This document shows positions 23,484 through 31,895 of a stretch of DNA of 64,000 bases, in pieces. Positions within the stretch are counted from its first letter, which is position 1. Every line of letters starts with the position of its first letter. The stretch is taken from contig NZ_BMFU01000019.1 in the NCBI RefSeq assembly GCF_014639235.1, positions 1-64,000 on the forward strand, in the 5' to 3' direction. The translations under genes were made by a program, and so were the position numbers. Source of the stretch: Paenibacillus silvae. GTDB lineage: Bacteria; Bacillota; Bacilli; Paenibacillales; Paenibacillaceae. The notes beneath the pieces were generated by a model. It was not told the origin of the DNA and did no database searches. It saw only the letters and a list, made by a program, of their open reading frames with translations.

Positions 23484-24437
23484 ATGACTTATTTTGACTC
23501 GAAACTAAAAATATTTACTTGCAATTCTAACCCCAAGCTTGCCCATCAAATTGCGGATTATATCGGGATTCCTATGGGTGAATCTCATACAACCAGCTTT
23601 AGCGATGGCGAGATTCAAGTGAAACTCTCCGAGAGTGTTCGCGGCTGTCACGTATATATCGTACAGTCCACTTGTTTGCCGGTTAATGATAACCTGATGG
23701 AAATGCTGGTCATGATTGATGCATTGAAACGTGCATCGGCCAAGACCATTAACGTTGTAATCCCGTATTACGGCTATGCACGTCAAGATCGCAAAGCACG
23801 TTCACGTGACCCGATTACGGCGAAGCTGGTTGCTAATCTGATTGAAAAAGCAGGGGCAACACGTGTGATCGCAATGGACCTGCATGCCATGCAGATTCAA
23901 GGATTTTTCGATATTCCGGTTGACCATTTGCTTGGTGTGCCGATTCTGGCACAATATTTCCGCTCGAAACAGATTGAAAACCCGGTGGTTGTGTCACCTG
24001 ACCACGGTGGTGTCGTGCGTGCGCGGAAGCTGGCTGATTTCCTGAATGCACCGCTCGCAATCATTGACAAACGTCGTCCTGAGCCGAACGTCAGTGAAGT
24101 CATGAACATTATCGGTAACATCGAAGGCAAAACAGCCATTCTGATCGACGACATCATTGATACGGCCGGAACGATTGTTCTTGGAGCTAATGCTTTGATG
24201 GAAGGCGGCGTGAAGGAAGTATACGCATGCTGTACTCACCCGGTATTGTCCGGTCCTGCAATGGAGCGTCTGGAGAATGCACCGCTGAAGGAAGTCATCG
24301 TAACAGATACGATTCCAATTACACATGCCAATCCGACAAGCAAACTCAAAGTATTGTCTGTAGCTCCATTGCTTGGGGAAGCGATTATCCGTGTTCATGA
24401 GGAATTGTCCATCAGCAAGCTGTTTGAAATTGAATAA
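23484..24437 (+). CDS. prs: Ribose-phosphate pyrophosphokinase
   Basis: This encodes a 317-residue class I PRPP synthase that transfers pyrophosphate from ATP to ribose-5-phosphate, feeding purine, pyrimidine, NAD, His and Trp synthesis. Motifs are FSDGEIQVKL, PYYGYARQDRKARSRDPITAK (metal and ATP loops, about residues 92-112), and the PRPP loop ILIDDIIDTAGTI (about residue 215). The ATG has GGAGGG about 11 bases upstream. In B. subtilis ctc, the L25-type protein gene, follows; here a terminator and an unrelated small gene on the other strand follow. Confidence 0.97.
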   Translation: MTYFDSKLKIFTCNSNPKLAHQIADYIGIPMGESHTTSFSDGEIQVKLSESVRGCHVYIVQSTCLPVNDNLMEMLVMIDALKRASAKTINVVIPYYGYARQDRKARSRDPITAKLVANLIEKAGATRVIAMDLHAMQIQGFFDIPVDHLLGVPILAQYFRSKQIENPVVVSPDHGGVVRARKLADFLNAPLAIIDKRRPEPNVSEVMNIIGNIEGKTAILIDDIIDTAGTIVLGANALMEGGVKEVYACCTHPVLSGPAMERLENAPLKEVIVTDTIPITHANPTSKLKVLSVAPLLGEAIIRVHEELSISKLFEIE

Positions 24438-24458
24438 GATGTCTGCATAAAGTAGTAG

Positions 24459-24517
24459 AGGGGTTACGTCTTCCGGTTGAACGGAAAATGTAACCCCTGT
24501 CGGCGTGCCGTTTTTTT
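24459..24517 (+). terminator. Terminator after prs
   Basis: A long stem, AGGGGTTAC and TTCCG pairing with CGGAA and GTAACCCCT (24459-24498), is followed by a short CGGCGTGCCG hairpin and seven T residues. The first stem may also serve the convergent small gene. Confidence 0.8.
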
Positions 24518-24548
24518 AAATAACATAAACAAAGGGTGCCAACGCGCA

Positions 24549-24749
24549 TTAATATCCCGGGCGGGAAATAAAGCGAAAGCGGCGTCTGTGAAAAAGTGTA
24601 TCGGCAATTTCGACAAATTGACTATCGAAACGAGTAATTAAACCAATCTCGATATGGGTGTCACGGTCATATACCTGTACAGGTACGTGATGCTCCAGAT
24701 GATAAATAAAGTCACTATGTTGAGTCAGTTGTCCGTTATCTTCGCGCAA
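24549..24749 (-). CDS. Small conserved-looking protein of unknown function
   Basis: This encodes a 66-residue soluble protein that I cannot assign. It has no signal or membrane segment; the sequence alternates short beta-like stretches (VPVQVYDRD, IEIGLITRFDSQFVEIADTLF) and ends in a basic RRRFRFISR. The pattern resembles a small barrel of the Sm or YlzJ kind, but this is only an impression. The TTG start at 24747-24749 on the complement has AAGGTGAG about 7 bases upstream, which supports translation. It is convergent with prs and divergent from pth, in the place of ctc in B. subtilis. Confidence 0.65.
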   Translation of the reverse strand: MREDNGQLTQHSDFIYHLEHHVPVQVYDRDTHIEIGLITRFDSQFVEIADTLFHRRRFRFISRPGY

Positions 24750-24866
24750 AACCCGCTCACCTTCCTAGGTGGATAAAATGTTCGATATGTGCTTTCCTGA
24801 TATTATATGAAATATAACATTCGAAGTCTATGCCTCGCCTCAGGCTAACCCGAAGGAGGGAATACG

Positions 24867-25427
24867 ATGAAGTGGATTGTCGGACTTGGAAATCCAGGAT
24901 CAAACTATGCCAAAACGCGGCATAATATCGGCTTTATGGCACTCGATCGTTTTGCAGAACGCCATAACATCTCGGTTACGCAAAATAAATGCAAAGCTCT
25001 TATCGGTGAGGGCAACATTGGTGGCGTCAAAACGGTGCTGATCAAACCGATGACTTATATGAACCTTTCCGGTGAATCCGTAAGGGCTTATATGGATTTT
25101 TATAAAGTAAGTCTGGAAGATCTGATTGTTGTGTACGACGATATGGATACCGAGATTGGCAAGGTGCGTTTGCGTTATCAGGGCAGTGCAGGCGGACATA
25201 ATGGAATCAAGTCCATTATTCAGCATACGGGTACACAGCAGTTTAACCGGGTTCGCATGGGGATATCAAGACCTGATCCGGGACATGCCATTGTGGATTA
25301 TGTGCTGTCTACTTTTATGAAGAAAGAAAAAGAAGCGCTGGAGCAAACCATTGAGCAGACATGTGATGCGCTCGAATACAGCCTGAAGAATACGTTTGAG
25401 CATACGATGGCCAAATTCAACGGTTAA
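24867..25427 (+). CDS. pth: Peptidyl-tRNA hydrolase
   Basis: This encodes a 186-residue esterase that frees tRNA from stalled peptidyl-tRNA. The N-terminal motif GLGNPGSNYAKTRHNIGF includes the catalytic His20; KPMTYMNLSGESV (about residues 62-74), DDMDTEIGKVRLRYQGSAGGHNGIKSI and FNRVRMGISRP (tRNA-binding) follow. AAGGAGGG stands just before the ATG. The neighbours fin and mfd follow in the B. subtilis order. In B. subtilis this gene is spoVC. Confidence 0.96.
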   Translation: MKWIVGLGNPGSNYAKTRHNIGFMALDRFAERHNISVTQNKCKALIGEGNIGGVKTVLIKPMTYMNLSGESVRAYMDFYKVSLEDLIVVYDDMDTEIGKVRLRYQGSAGGHNGIKSIIQHTGTQQFNRVRMGISRPDPGHAIVDYVLSTFMKKEKEALEQTIEQTCDALEYSLKNTFEHTMAKFNG

Positions 25428-25525
25428 TATCATCCAGTACGGCTGGAAAAAAGATCAAAGTGACGACTTCAATTCGGACAATCTGGACATACTGGATGTA
25501 TAAACCATGTTCAGGAGGCATAACT

Positions 25526-25756
25526 ATGTCAGTGAATTATGTATGTCGGCATTGCCGTACTTTTATTGGACAGATTGATTCGGCTAAAATTACAGAAGCA
25601 CAGCTCGGTTTTCATTTCTTGACCCCCGACGAGCGGAGGGATATAATAGCGTATAATTCCGGTGGTGATGTGACCGTTCGCATTACATGTGATTATTGTA
25701 AGGAAGCGCTGGAGCATAACCCCGAGCTAAGCCTGCTTGCTAGTCCGCTTCAATAG
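25526..25756 (+). CDS. fin: Anti-sigma-F factor Fin
   Basis: This encodes a 76-residue protein of the Fin (YabK) family. In B. subtilis Fin is made in the forespore and blocks sigma-F, helping the switch to sigma-G. Two zinc-knuckle pairs are visible, Cys-x-x-Cys in VCRHCRTFIGQ (about residues 7-10) and in TCDYCKEAL (about residues 54-57). The frame opens at 25460, but AGGAGG a few bases before the ATG at 25526 fixes the start. Together with csfB at 2.1 kb this gives both anti-sigma factors of the forespore cascade in one window. A terminator follows. Confidence 0.93.
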   Translation: MSVNYVCRHCRTFIGQIDSAKITEAQLGFHFLTPDERRDIIAYNSGGDVTVRITCDYCKEALEHNPELSLLASPLQ

Positions 25757-25821
25757 ACAACGCAGGTGGCGATGGTTGAAGTACGTTACGAATGATGAAC
25801 ATTGAACAAATGACAGATGGG

Positions 25822-25880
25822 AAGGCCGCAATATGATTGCGGCCCGCCTTTTATAGCCTTGGCAGCCTGCTGAGGCTTCT
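25822..25880 (+). terminator. Terminator after fin, with a second hairpin
   Basis: A perfect stem GGCCGCAAT-ATG-ATTGCGGCC (25824-25844) is followed by CGCCTTTTA. A second hairpin, AGCC-TGCTGA-GGCT with TCTTTT behind it, is at 25864-25882. The rest of the 340-base gap up to mfd shows nothing else I can name. Confidence 0.75.
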
Positions 25881-26097
25881 TTTCAGTTGGAACAAAATCA
25901 GGGGCTGATTCAGTCACCCTGCTCGAAGTTGAATTCCAGGGTAAGCCATAGGAACAGATGTGGCAATGTTCCGAGTAATGCTTTATGATGAAACAGGACA
26001 AAAAAGGAATAACTATCCAATTATAAAAAACGTTGACCATCAAAATGCTGCACAGATATGTGCAATATTCAAGAAAGTTATAAGAGAGGTGCCCCTT

Positions 26098-29000
26098 TTG
26101 TTACAAGCACTCATACAGGCTTTTTCCAAAGACCCGGACTTTACGTCCATTACGGCCGGGGTTAAATCCGGCATGAAGGAGCAGCTGGTTTCCGGCTTAT
26201 CCGGTTCGGCTCGTCAGATTATGTTGGCCGCGCTGCACCAGGAGATGGACCGTCCACTGCTCGTCGTGACACATAATATGTTTTCCGCACAAAAGATTGC
26301 AGAAGATTTGCAGGAAGCGCTTTCACCGGAGCGGGTGTTAATCTACCCGGCCAATGAACTTGTTGCCGCTGAGGCAGCCGTATCAAGTCCGGAGACGCTT
26401 GCTCAGCGTATAGAGGTATTGGTCCGCTGTGCCCAAGGGTTCAGGGGCATTGTTGTGATTCCTTTTTCGGGGGTAAGACGTTACGTTCCGCTGCCGGAAG
26501 TTATGGCGAATGCTCAAATTCAGATTAAACAGGGCAATACACTTCAGCTGGATTCATTTCTGCTGGAGATGGTGACACTGGGATATGAGCGCGTGGAGCG
26601 CGTTGAATCTCGCGGTGAGATGAGCGTTCGTGGAGGAATTATTGACTTTTATCCAGTGACTTCATCGATTGCATATCGGGTGGAGTTATTTGACGACGAG
26701 ATTGATTCGATCCGTACGTTTGATCCGGCAGACCAGCGTTCGATTGAACGGATAGAAGAGATTAAGGTACTGCCATGCAAGGAATTGATCGCAGACCGGG
26801 AGCGTATGGAGAAAGCAGCCGACACGGCGGCAATTCTGCTCGAGCAGCAGCTGGAGAAAATGACGGATCGTCAGGCCAAGCTGCGGCTGCGGGAAGAGAT
26901 GCACCGGGAGATTGAGCTGCTGCGTCAGCATGTGTATTTTTCGGAAATGTACAAATACATCTCCCCGCTTTATCCAGAAAATAAAACGATTTATGACTAT
27001 ATGCCAGAAGATACAATTCTGGTGATGGATGAGCCAGCAAGATTGTCGGAAACCTCGAAACAACTGGACAGGGACGAATCGGAGTGGAACCTGCATCTGA
27101 TGCAAAATGGTAAAACACTGCCCGATCTGCCGCTATCAGCAGATGGGGATGAGCTGCTCTATGAGCGTTCGTTCCAGACCATATTTATGTCGATCTTCCT
27201 GCGTCAGGTGCCACATACACAGCCTCAGAACATTCTGAACTTTATTAGCCGCGGCATGCAGGACTTCCACGGGCAGATGAACGTGCTGAAGGCGGAGATG
27301 GAACGCTGGCAGAAGGCTGGCGTTCAAGTGCTGATGCTGGCTAATGGCGAGGAGCGTATGGATCGGATGCGCCGCGTGCTGCAGGATTACGACATCCCTG
27401 AGCCAGAGATGCTGAATGGCAACTTGCAGACCGGTTTCGAGATGCCGTCCATCCATTTGGCGGTCATTACGGAAGGCGAGATGTTTTCACAGAAGCAGCG
27501 TAAAGCCCGCAAGCCGATTCGAAACATCGACAATGCCGAGCGCATTAAATCCTATAGCGAGTTGAAAGTGGGCGATTATGTCGTTCACCAGAACCACGGG
27601 ATTGGTAAATATCTCGGAATCGGCACACTTGAAGTCGCTGGCATTCACAAGGACTACATGCACATTCTGTATGCAGGCGGAGACAAATTGTCTGTGCCTA
27701 TTGAGCAGATTGATCTGATTCAGAAGTATGTGGGTTCCGAAGAGAAGGAGCCGAAGATATACAAGCTGGGCGGCAACGAGTGGACACGGGTTAAAAATAA
27801 AGTTCGTTCCTCCGTTCAGGATATCGCTGATGATCTGATCAAGCTGTACGCTGAACGTCAAACATCCAAAGGATACGGCTTTGACAAGGATTCTGCGGAG
27901 CAGCAGGAATTTGAAGACATGTTCCCTTACGATGAGACACGGGATCAGATGCGTGCAATTGAGGAAATCAAAAAAGATATGGAACAAAACCGTCCAATGG
28001 ATCGTTTATTGTGTGGAGACGTTGGTTACGGTAAAACGGAAGTGGCTATTCGGGCTGCTTTCAAAGCGGCGATCGAGGGCAAACAGGTGGCGGTGCTTGT
28101 TCCGACCACAATTCTGGCCCAGCAGCACTATGAGACGTTCCGCGAGCGCTTCTCGGGTTATCCGTTCAACATTCATGTACTTAGCCGATTCCGTTCCCGC
28201 AAGGAACAAAATGAGACAGCAAAGGGCATTAAATCCGGTACAGTTGATATTGTTATCGGTACGCATCGTTTGCTGTCACAGGATCTGGTATTTAAAGATC
28301 TCGGACTGCTCATTGTTGATGAAGAGCAGCGTTTCGGTGTAACTCATAAGGAGAAACTGAAAAAGCTCAAAACCAACGTGGATGTGCTGACCCTTACAGC
28401 GACGCCGATTCCTCGTACGTTGCATATGTCGATGCTGGGTGTGCGTGACTTGTCTGTTATCGAAACACCGCCAGAGAATCGTTTCCCCGTTCAAACGTAT
28501 GTAGTGGAGCACAGCCAGGCGCTGGTTCGTGAAGCGATTGAGCGTGAGCTGGCCCGTGGCGGTCAGGTATACTACCTCTACAACCGCGTTCAGGGAATTC
28601 AGGAAATGGCTGCGGAAATTTCGGAGCTGGTGCCGGAAGCCAAAGTGGGCGTAGGACATGGTCAGATGACCGAAACCGAGCTGGAGAAGACAATCCTCGA
28701 CTTCCTGGACGGAGAGTATGACGTACTGGTGAGCACCAGCATTATTGAGACAGGTGTAGATATTCCGAATGTAAATACATTGATTGTGCATGATGCGGAT
28801 AAAATGGGTCTGTCACAGCTTTATCAGCTGCGTGGAAGGGTAGGTCGGTCCAACCGGATTGCCTATGCGTATTTCACATACCAGCGGGACAAAGTGCTGA
28901 CCGAAGTGGCGGAGAAGCGTCTGCAATCCATCAAGGAATTCACAGAGCTGGGTTCAGGCTTCAAAATTGCGATGCGTGACTTGTCCATTCGTGGTGCAGG

Positions 29001-29625
29001 TAACCTGCTTGGAGCGGAGCAGCATGGATTCATTGCTTCGGTCGGATTCGATCTGTATTCGCAGATGCTCGCTGAAGAGATCAACAAACGTAAAGTTACC
29101 ATGCTGGGTGAAGAGCCTGTGCCTTCGGATCAGTGGAATACAACACTGGATCTCAGCATGGATGCCTACTTGCCATCTGACTATATTTATGACAGTATTC
29201 AGAAGATCGAGATTTATAAAAAGGTGGCCGTCATCTCTTCCTTCGACGATGCAATGGAGTTGGAAGATGAGCTGGTTGACCGCTTCGGTGATCTGCCAGA
29301 GGCTGTCATTAACCTGATGTCGGTGGCGCGTCTCAAGGTGTACGGCAAAATCTACGGAATTGAGTCGATTACACAGCGCGGGGATGACCTCACAGTGAAG
29401 TTCTATGAGGGGCGTGAAAATGCCTTTGAGCTCTCAAAAATCTCACACATTGGAAATCAGTTCGAAAGACGTGTACAATTTGAACAAGGACCTCAAATGC
29501 TGATTCATGTCAAAGGCAAGGGGCTTGGGGATAAGCAACTGATGGAGCTGGTAGAGAAATTTCTGGAGTCCATGAAGACTGCTTTTAAATCAAAGGGGGA
29601 ACTAAAAGATGTTAGCAAAGTATAA
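26098..29625 (+). CDS. mfd: Transcription-repair coupling factor
   Basis: This encodes a 1175-residue DNA translocase that removes RNA polymerase stalled at lesions and recruits UvrA. Parts in order: UvrB-like domains (1-350), the RNA-polymerase-interacting domain with VGDYVVHQNHGIGKYLGI (about residues 495-515), a RecG-like helicase with Walker A GDVGYGKTEVA (about 640), DEEQ box IVDEEQRFG (about 740), SIIETGVDIPNVNT, GRVGRS, and the C-terminal TRCF domain. The frame extends upstream to 25960, but AGAGAGGTG is spaced for the TTG at 26098, giving MLQALIQAFSKDPDF and the B. subtilis length. The last 17 bases overlap the next gene. Confidence 0.97.
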   Translation: MLQALIQAFSKDPDFTSITAGVKSGMKEQLVSGLSGSARQIMLAALHQEMDRPLLVVTHNMFSAQKIAEDLQEALSPERVLIYPANELVAAEAAVSSPETLAQRIEVLVRCAQGFRGIVVIPFSGVRRYVPLPEVMANAQIQIKQGNTLQLDSFLLEMVTLGYERVERVESRGEMSVRGGIIDFYPVTSSIAYRVELFDDEIDSIRTFDPADQRSIERIEEIKVLPCKELIADRERMEKAADTAAILLEQQLEKMTDRQAKLRLREEMHREIELLRQHVYFSEMYKYISPLYPENKTIYDYMPEDTILVMDEPARLSETSKQLDRDESEWNLHLMQNGKTLPDLPLSADGDELLYERSFQTIFMSIFLRQVPHTQPQNILNFISRGMQDFHGQMNVLKAEMERWQKAGVQVLMLANGEERMDRMRRVLQDYDIPEPEMLNGNLQTGFEMPSIHLAVITEGEMFSQKQRKARKPIRNIDNAERIKSYSELKVGDYVVHQNHGIGKYLGIGTLEVAGIHKDYMHILYAGGDKLSVPIEQIDLIQKYVGSEEKEPKIYKLGGNEWTRVKNKVRSSVQDIADDLIKLYAERQTSKGYGFDKDSAEQQEFEDMFPYDETRDQMRAIEEIKKDMEQNRPMDRLLCGDVGYGKTEVAIRAAFKAAIEGKQVAVLVPTTILAQQHYETFRERFSGYPFNIHVLSRFRSRKEQNETAKGIKSGTVDIVIGTHRLLSQDLVFKDLGLLIVDEEQRFGVTHKEKLKKLKTNVDVLTLTATPIPRTLHMSMLGVRDLSVIETPPENRFPVQTYVVEHSQALVREAIERELARGGQVYYLYNRVQGIQEMAAEISELVPEAKVGVGHGQMTETELEKTILDFLDGEYDVLVSTSIIETGVDIPNVNTLIVHDADKMGLSQLYQLRGRVGRSNRIAYAYFTYQRDKVLTEVAEKRLQSIKEFTELGSGFKIAMRDLSIRGAGNLLGAEQHGFIASVGFDLYSQMLAEEINKRKVTMLGEEPVPSDQWNTTLDLSMDAYLPSDYIYDSIQKIEIYKKVAVISSFDDAMELEDELVDRFGDLPEAVINLMSVARLKVYGKIYGIESITQRGDDLTVKFYEGRENAFELSKISHIGNQFERRVQFEQGPQMLIHVKGKGLGDKQLMELVEKFLESMKTAFKSKGELKDVSKV

Positions 29626-30775
29626 AAAAGTGGGAAAAGTGCTGTCCGTAGGTTTGGTGGCAGTACTGTCCCTGTCCTTGCTTGCTGCATGCGGCAAGAA
29701 GGAAGAAGCGAAAGCGCCGGAGTCGAAGGATACCAGTGCTGTCGTAGCAACATATGATGGTGGCACGATCACAGCGAATGAATTCGATCTGGAGCAGCGT
29801 GTCATGAAGTTCCTCTATCCAGAATATGCACAAATGATGGATATGGATGATTTCAAGGAATACCTGGTTAAACAGGAAGTTGCTTATGAATATTTGAGCG
29901 GCAAAGCGAGCGAGGAAGCAAAAACAGAAGGTGCAAAAACAGCAACCGAGCAATTCGACAAAATGAAGGCTTCTGTGAAGGAAGATCAATGGACTGAGAT
30001 GTTGAAAGCTCAAAATCTGACAGATCAGAACATTAAAGACTATATGACTCGTATCATGACGGTCATCAAGGACAAAGAGACAGGTGTAACCGAGGATGCC
30101 CTGAAGGCCGAGTTTGAGAAAAACAAGGATCAGTTCACAACGGCATCTGTACGTCATGTGTTGATTAACTTTACAGACCCTAAAACACAAAAAGAGCGTA
30201 AGAAAGAAGACGCTTTGAAAATTGCAAAAGAAGTAAAAGCTAAATTGGATGGCGGAGCGGACTTTGCTGAAATTGCAAAAAAATACTCTGAAGATCCAGG
30301 TTCTGCTGAAAAAGGCGGACTGTATGAGAATACACCGGTTTCCACTTGGGTAGAGGCGTTCAAGGAAGCAGCCAAAACATTGCCACTGAACAAAATCAGT
30401 GATCCGGTTGAAACCGAGTACGGTTACCACATCATGAAGGTGGAAGCTCGTACAGAGGCAGATTATGCCAAATTGACGGCTGAACAGAAAGAAACACTGA
30501 AAAGCCAGCTGGCTGCAGCTGAAATCGATACGTTCATGCAAAATGAGCTAGATAAAATCGTTAAAGAAGTGAAGCTGCCTAAGACGGAGAAGAAAGAGGA
30601 AGGCACAACAGGTTCAGAAGGCACAACAGGAACAGGTACAGAAGGTTCGACAGGTACAGAGGGAACCAAGACAGACGAATCCAAAACCGATTCCAAAGGC
30701 ACGGATGCGAAGACAGATCAAGGAACGGGCACAACTACGGATTCGAAAACCGAAGAGGGTACAAGCAGTAAATAA
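29609..30775 (+). CDS. PrsA-like peptidyl-prolyl isomerase lipoprotein
   Basis: This encodes a 388-residue secreted foldase. The signal peptide ends in the lipobox LAAC (Cys near residue 28), so it is a lipoprotein outside the membrane. A SurA-like N-terminal chaperone region (about 40-160), a PpiC/parvulin domain (about 160-270, with VRHVLINF, FAEIAKKYSEDPGS, GGLYENTPV and YGYHIMKVE), and a helical segment follow. The last 60 residues are a low-complexity Gly/Thr/Ser/Asp/Lys tail, probably disordered and spanning the wall. It overlaps the mfd end by 17 bases and has AAAGGGGG upstream. It is not the essential PrsA by position; B. subtilis lacks it here. Confidence 0.9.
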   Translation: MLAKYKKVGKVLSVGLVAVLSLSLLAACGKKEEAKAPESKDTSAVVATYDGGTITANEFDLEQRVMKFLYPEYAQMMDMDDFKEYLVKQEVAYEYLSGKASEEAKTEGAKTATEQFDKMKASVKEDQWTEMLKAQNLTDQNIKDYMTRIMTVIKDKETGVTEDALKAEFEKNKDQFTTASVRHVLINFTDPKTQKERKKEDALKIAKEVKAKLDGGADFAEIAKKYSEDPGSAEKGGLYENTPVSTWVEAFKEAAKTLPLNKISDPVETEYGYHIMKVEARTEADYAKLTAEQKETLKSQLAAAEIDTFMQNELDKIVKEVKLPKTEKKEEGTTGSEGTTGTGTEGSTGTEGTKTDESKTDSKGTDAKTDQGTGTTTDSKTEEGTSSK

Positions 30776-31076
30776 AGTGTAAGGCTGCCTTGCGATGCAC
30801 TTCAGGAAAGCTCTGAAGACCTGACAAGACGGGTTACGGCGGCGTTATACAGGACAAGCTCCTATATGAAGCACAGAAAGAACGACAAGGTTCTTTCTGT
30901 GCTTTGTTTTCTTTTTGCAAAAGATTATTAACGATATTCCTTAAAGCATGTATAAGGACTTGGGAACAGATGAATACTATGGTCAAGAAATCACACTAAA
31001 CGTTCTGGGACTTTCCTCTACCCATTAAGGAACAGTAGTTGAAAAATCTTCTCGAGAAAGTGGGGCAACATGTAAA
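30776..31076. other. Intergenic region between the foldase gene and spoVT
   Basis: It holds the foldase terminator (30869-30916) and, nearer spoVT, TGAATA (30971-30976) and CACACTA (30992-30998), which resemble sigma-G -35 and -10 elements; B. subtilis spoVT is a sigma-G gene. The 15-base spacing is shorter than I expect, so I do not annotate it as a promoter. Confidence 0.35.
30869..30916 (+). terminator. Terminator after the PrsA-like gene
   Basis: A perfect 15-pair stem (30869-30883 and 30890-30904, loop GACAAG) is followed by TGTTTTCTTTTT. Confidence 0.93.
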
Positions 31077-31619
31077 ATGAAAGCTACTGGTATTGTCCGC
31101 CGTATAGATGACCTGGGTCGTGTGGTCATTCCAAAAGAGATCCGTCGTACGTTACGTATTCGTGAAGGAGATCCGCTTGAGATTTTTGTGGATCGGGATG
31201 GTGAAGTTATATTAAAAAAATATTCACCGATCGGCGAGCTCGGCGATTTCGCCAAAGAATATGCAGAATCGTTATATGAGAGTACAGGTCACGTGACGAT
31301 GATTTCTGACCGGGATACGATTATCACGGTGGCAGGCGGCTCCAAGAAAGAATATCTGGACAAGCAGATTGGCAGCCTTGTAGAGAGCTGTATGGAGAAC
31401 CGCAAAACGATGATGGAAACAACAAGCGGCACCTATGAGATTAGCAAAGATCATGATGAGACGTTATCCTCGTTTGTTATTGCGCCGATCATTTCTGGAG
31501 GCGATCCGATTGGAACGGTCATCCTGTACAACAAGGATGAATCGGTGAAGATGTCTCAGATGGAAACCAAAATGGCTGAGACCGCTGCAGGTTTCCTTGG
31601 CAAGCAAATGGAACAATAG
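31077..31619 (+). CDS. spoVT: Stage V sporulation regulator SpoVT
   Basis: This encodes a 180-residue forespore transcription factor that tunes sigma-G-dependent genes. The N-terminal AbrB-type domain (MKATGIVRRIDDLGRVVIP, RRTLRIREGDPLEIFVD) fills residues 1-50 and a GAF-like domain fills the rest. The protein is nearly colinear with B. subtilis SpoVT (178 residues). It is the second AbrB-fold regulator in the window besides abrB at 10.9 kb. The ATG lies shortly after GTGGGGC-type purine sequence, a weak ribosome binding site. A terminator follows. Confidence 0.96.
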   Translation: MKATGIVRRIDDLGRVVIPKEIRRTLRIREGDPLEIFVDRDGEVILKKYSPIGELGDFAKEYAESLYESTGHVTMISDRDTIITVAGGSKKEYLDKQIGSLVESCMENRKTMMETTSGTYEISKDHDETLSSFVIAPIISGGDPIGTVILYNKDESVKMSQMETKMAETAAGFLGKQMEQ

Positions 31620-31629
31620 ACAGCAGCTG

Positions 31630-31676
31630 AACTCCTGTGAGCCTGTAACGGGCATACGGGAGTTTTTGCTTTTTAC
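31630..31676 (+). terminator. Terminator after spoVT
   Basis: The arms AACTCCTGTGAGCC and GGGCATACGGGAGTT, paired with G-U pairs and one mismatch, run into TTTTTGCTTTTT. Confidence 0.75.
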
Positions 31677-31895
31677 ATATAAGTTGAACTAAAGGTATTT
31701 ACACAAGTACTCCGATGACAGAATAACCTTCCAACTTATATAGGGTGGGGCAGACAGGAAGAGGTCTTAATCTGAATCACAGGTTGCTGATCAAAGGATG
31801 TTCGTCTGTGTGCCTTCTGGCAGGTATAATAGCTAAGGGAGCTTTATGCTCCGTTTGTTGAATGTCAGGGTGCATACAGGAGGAACCAAAAAGTT

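Noticed and set aside
29612..30541. A 309-codon frame antisense to the PrsA-like gene
   Set aside because: Very rich in Phe and Cys, no ribosome binding site; the + strand has a lipobox and parvulin motifs.
30971..30998. Sigma-G promoter for spoVT
   Set aside because: The elements resemble the consensus, but the 15-base spacing is shorter than expected, so I did not annotate it.
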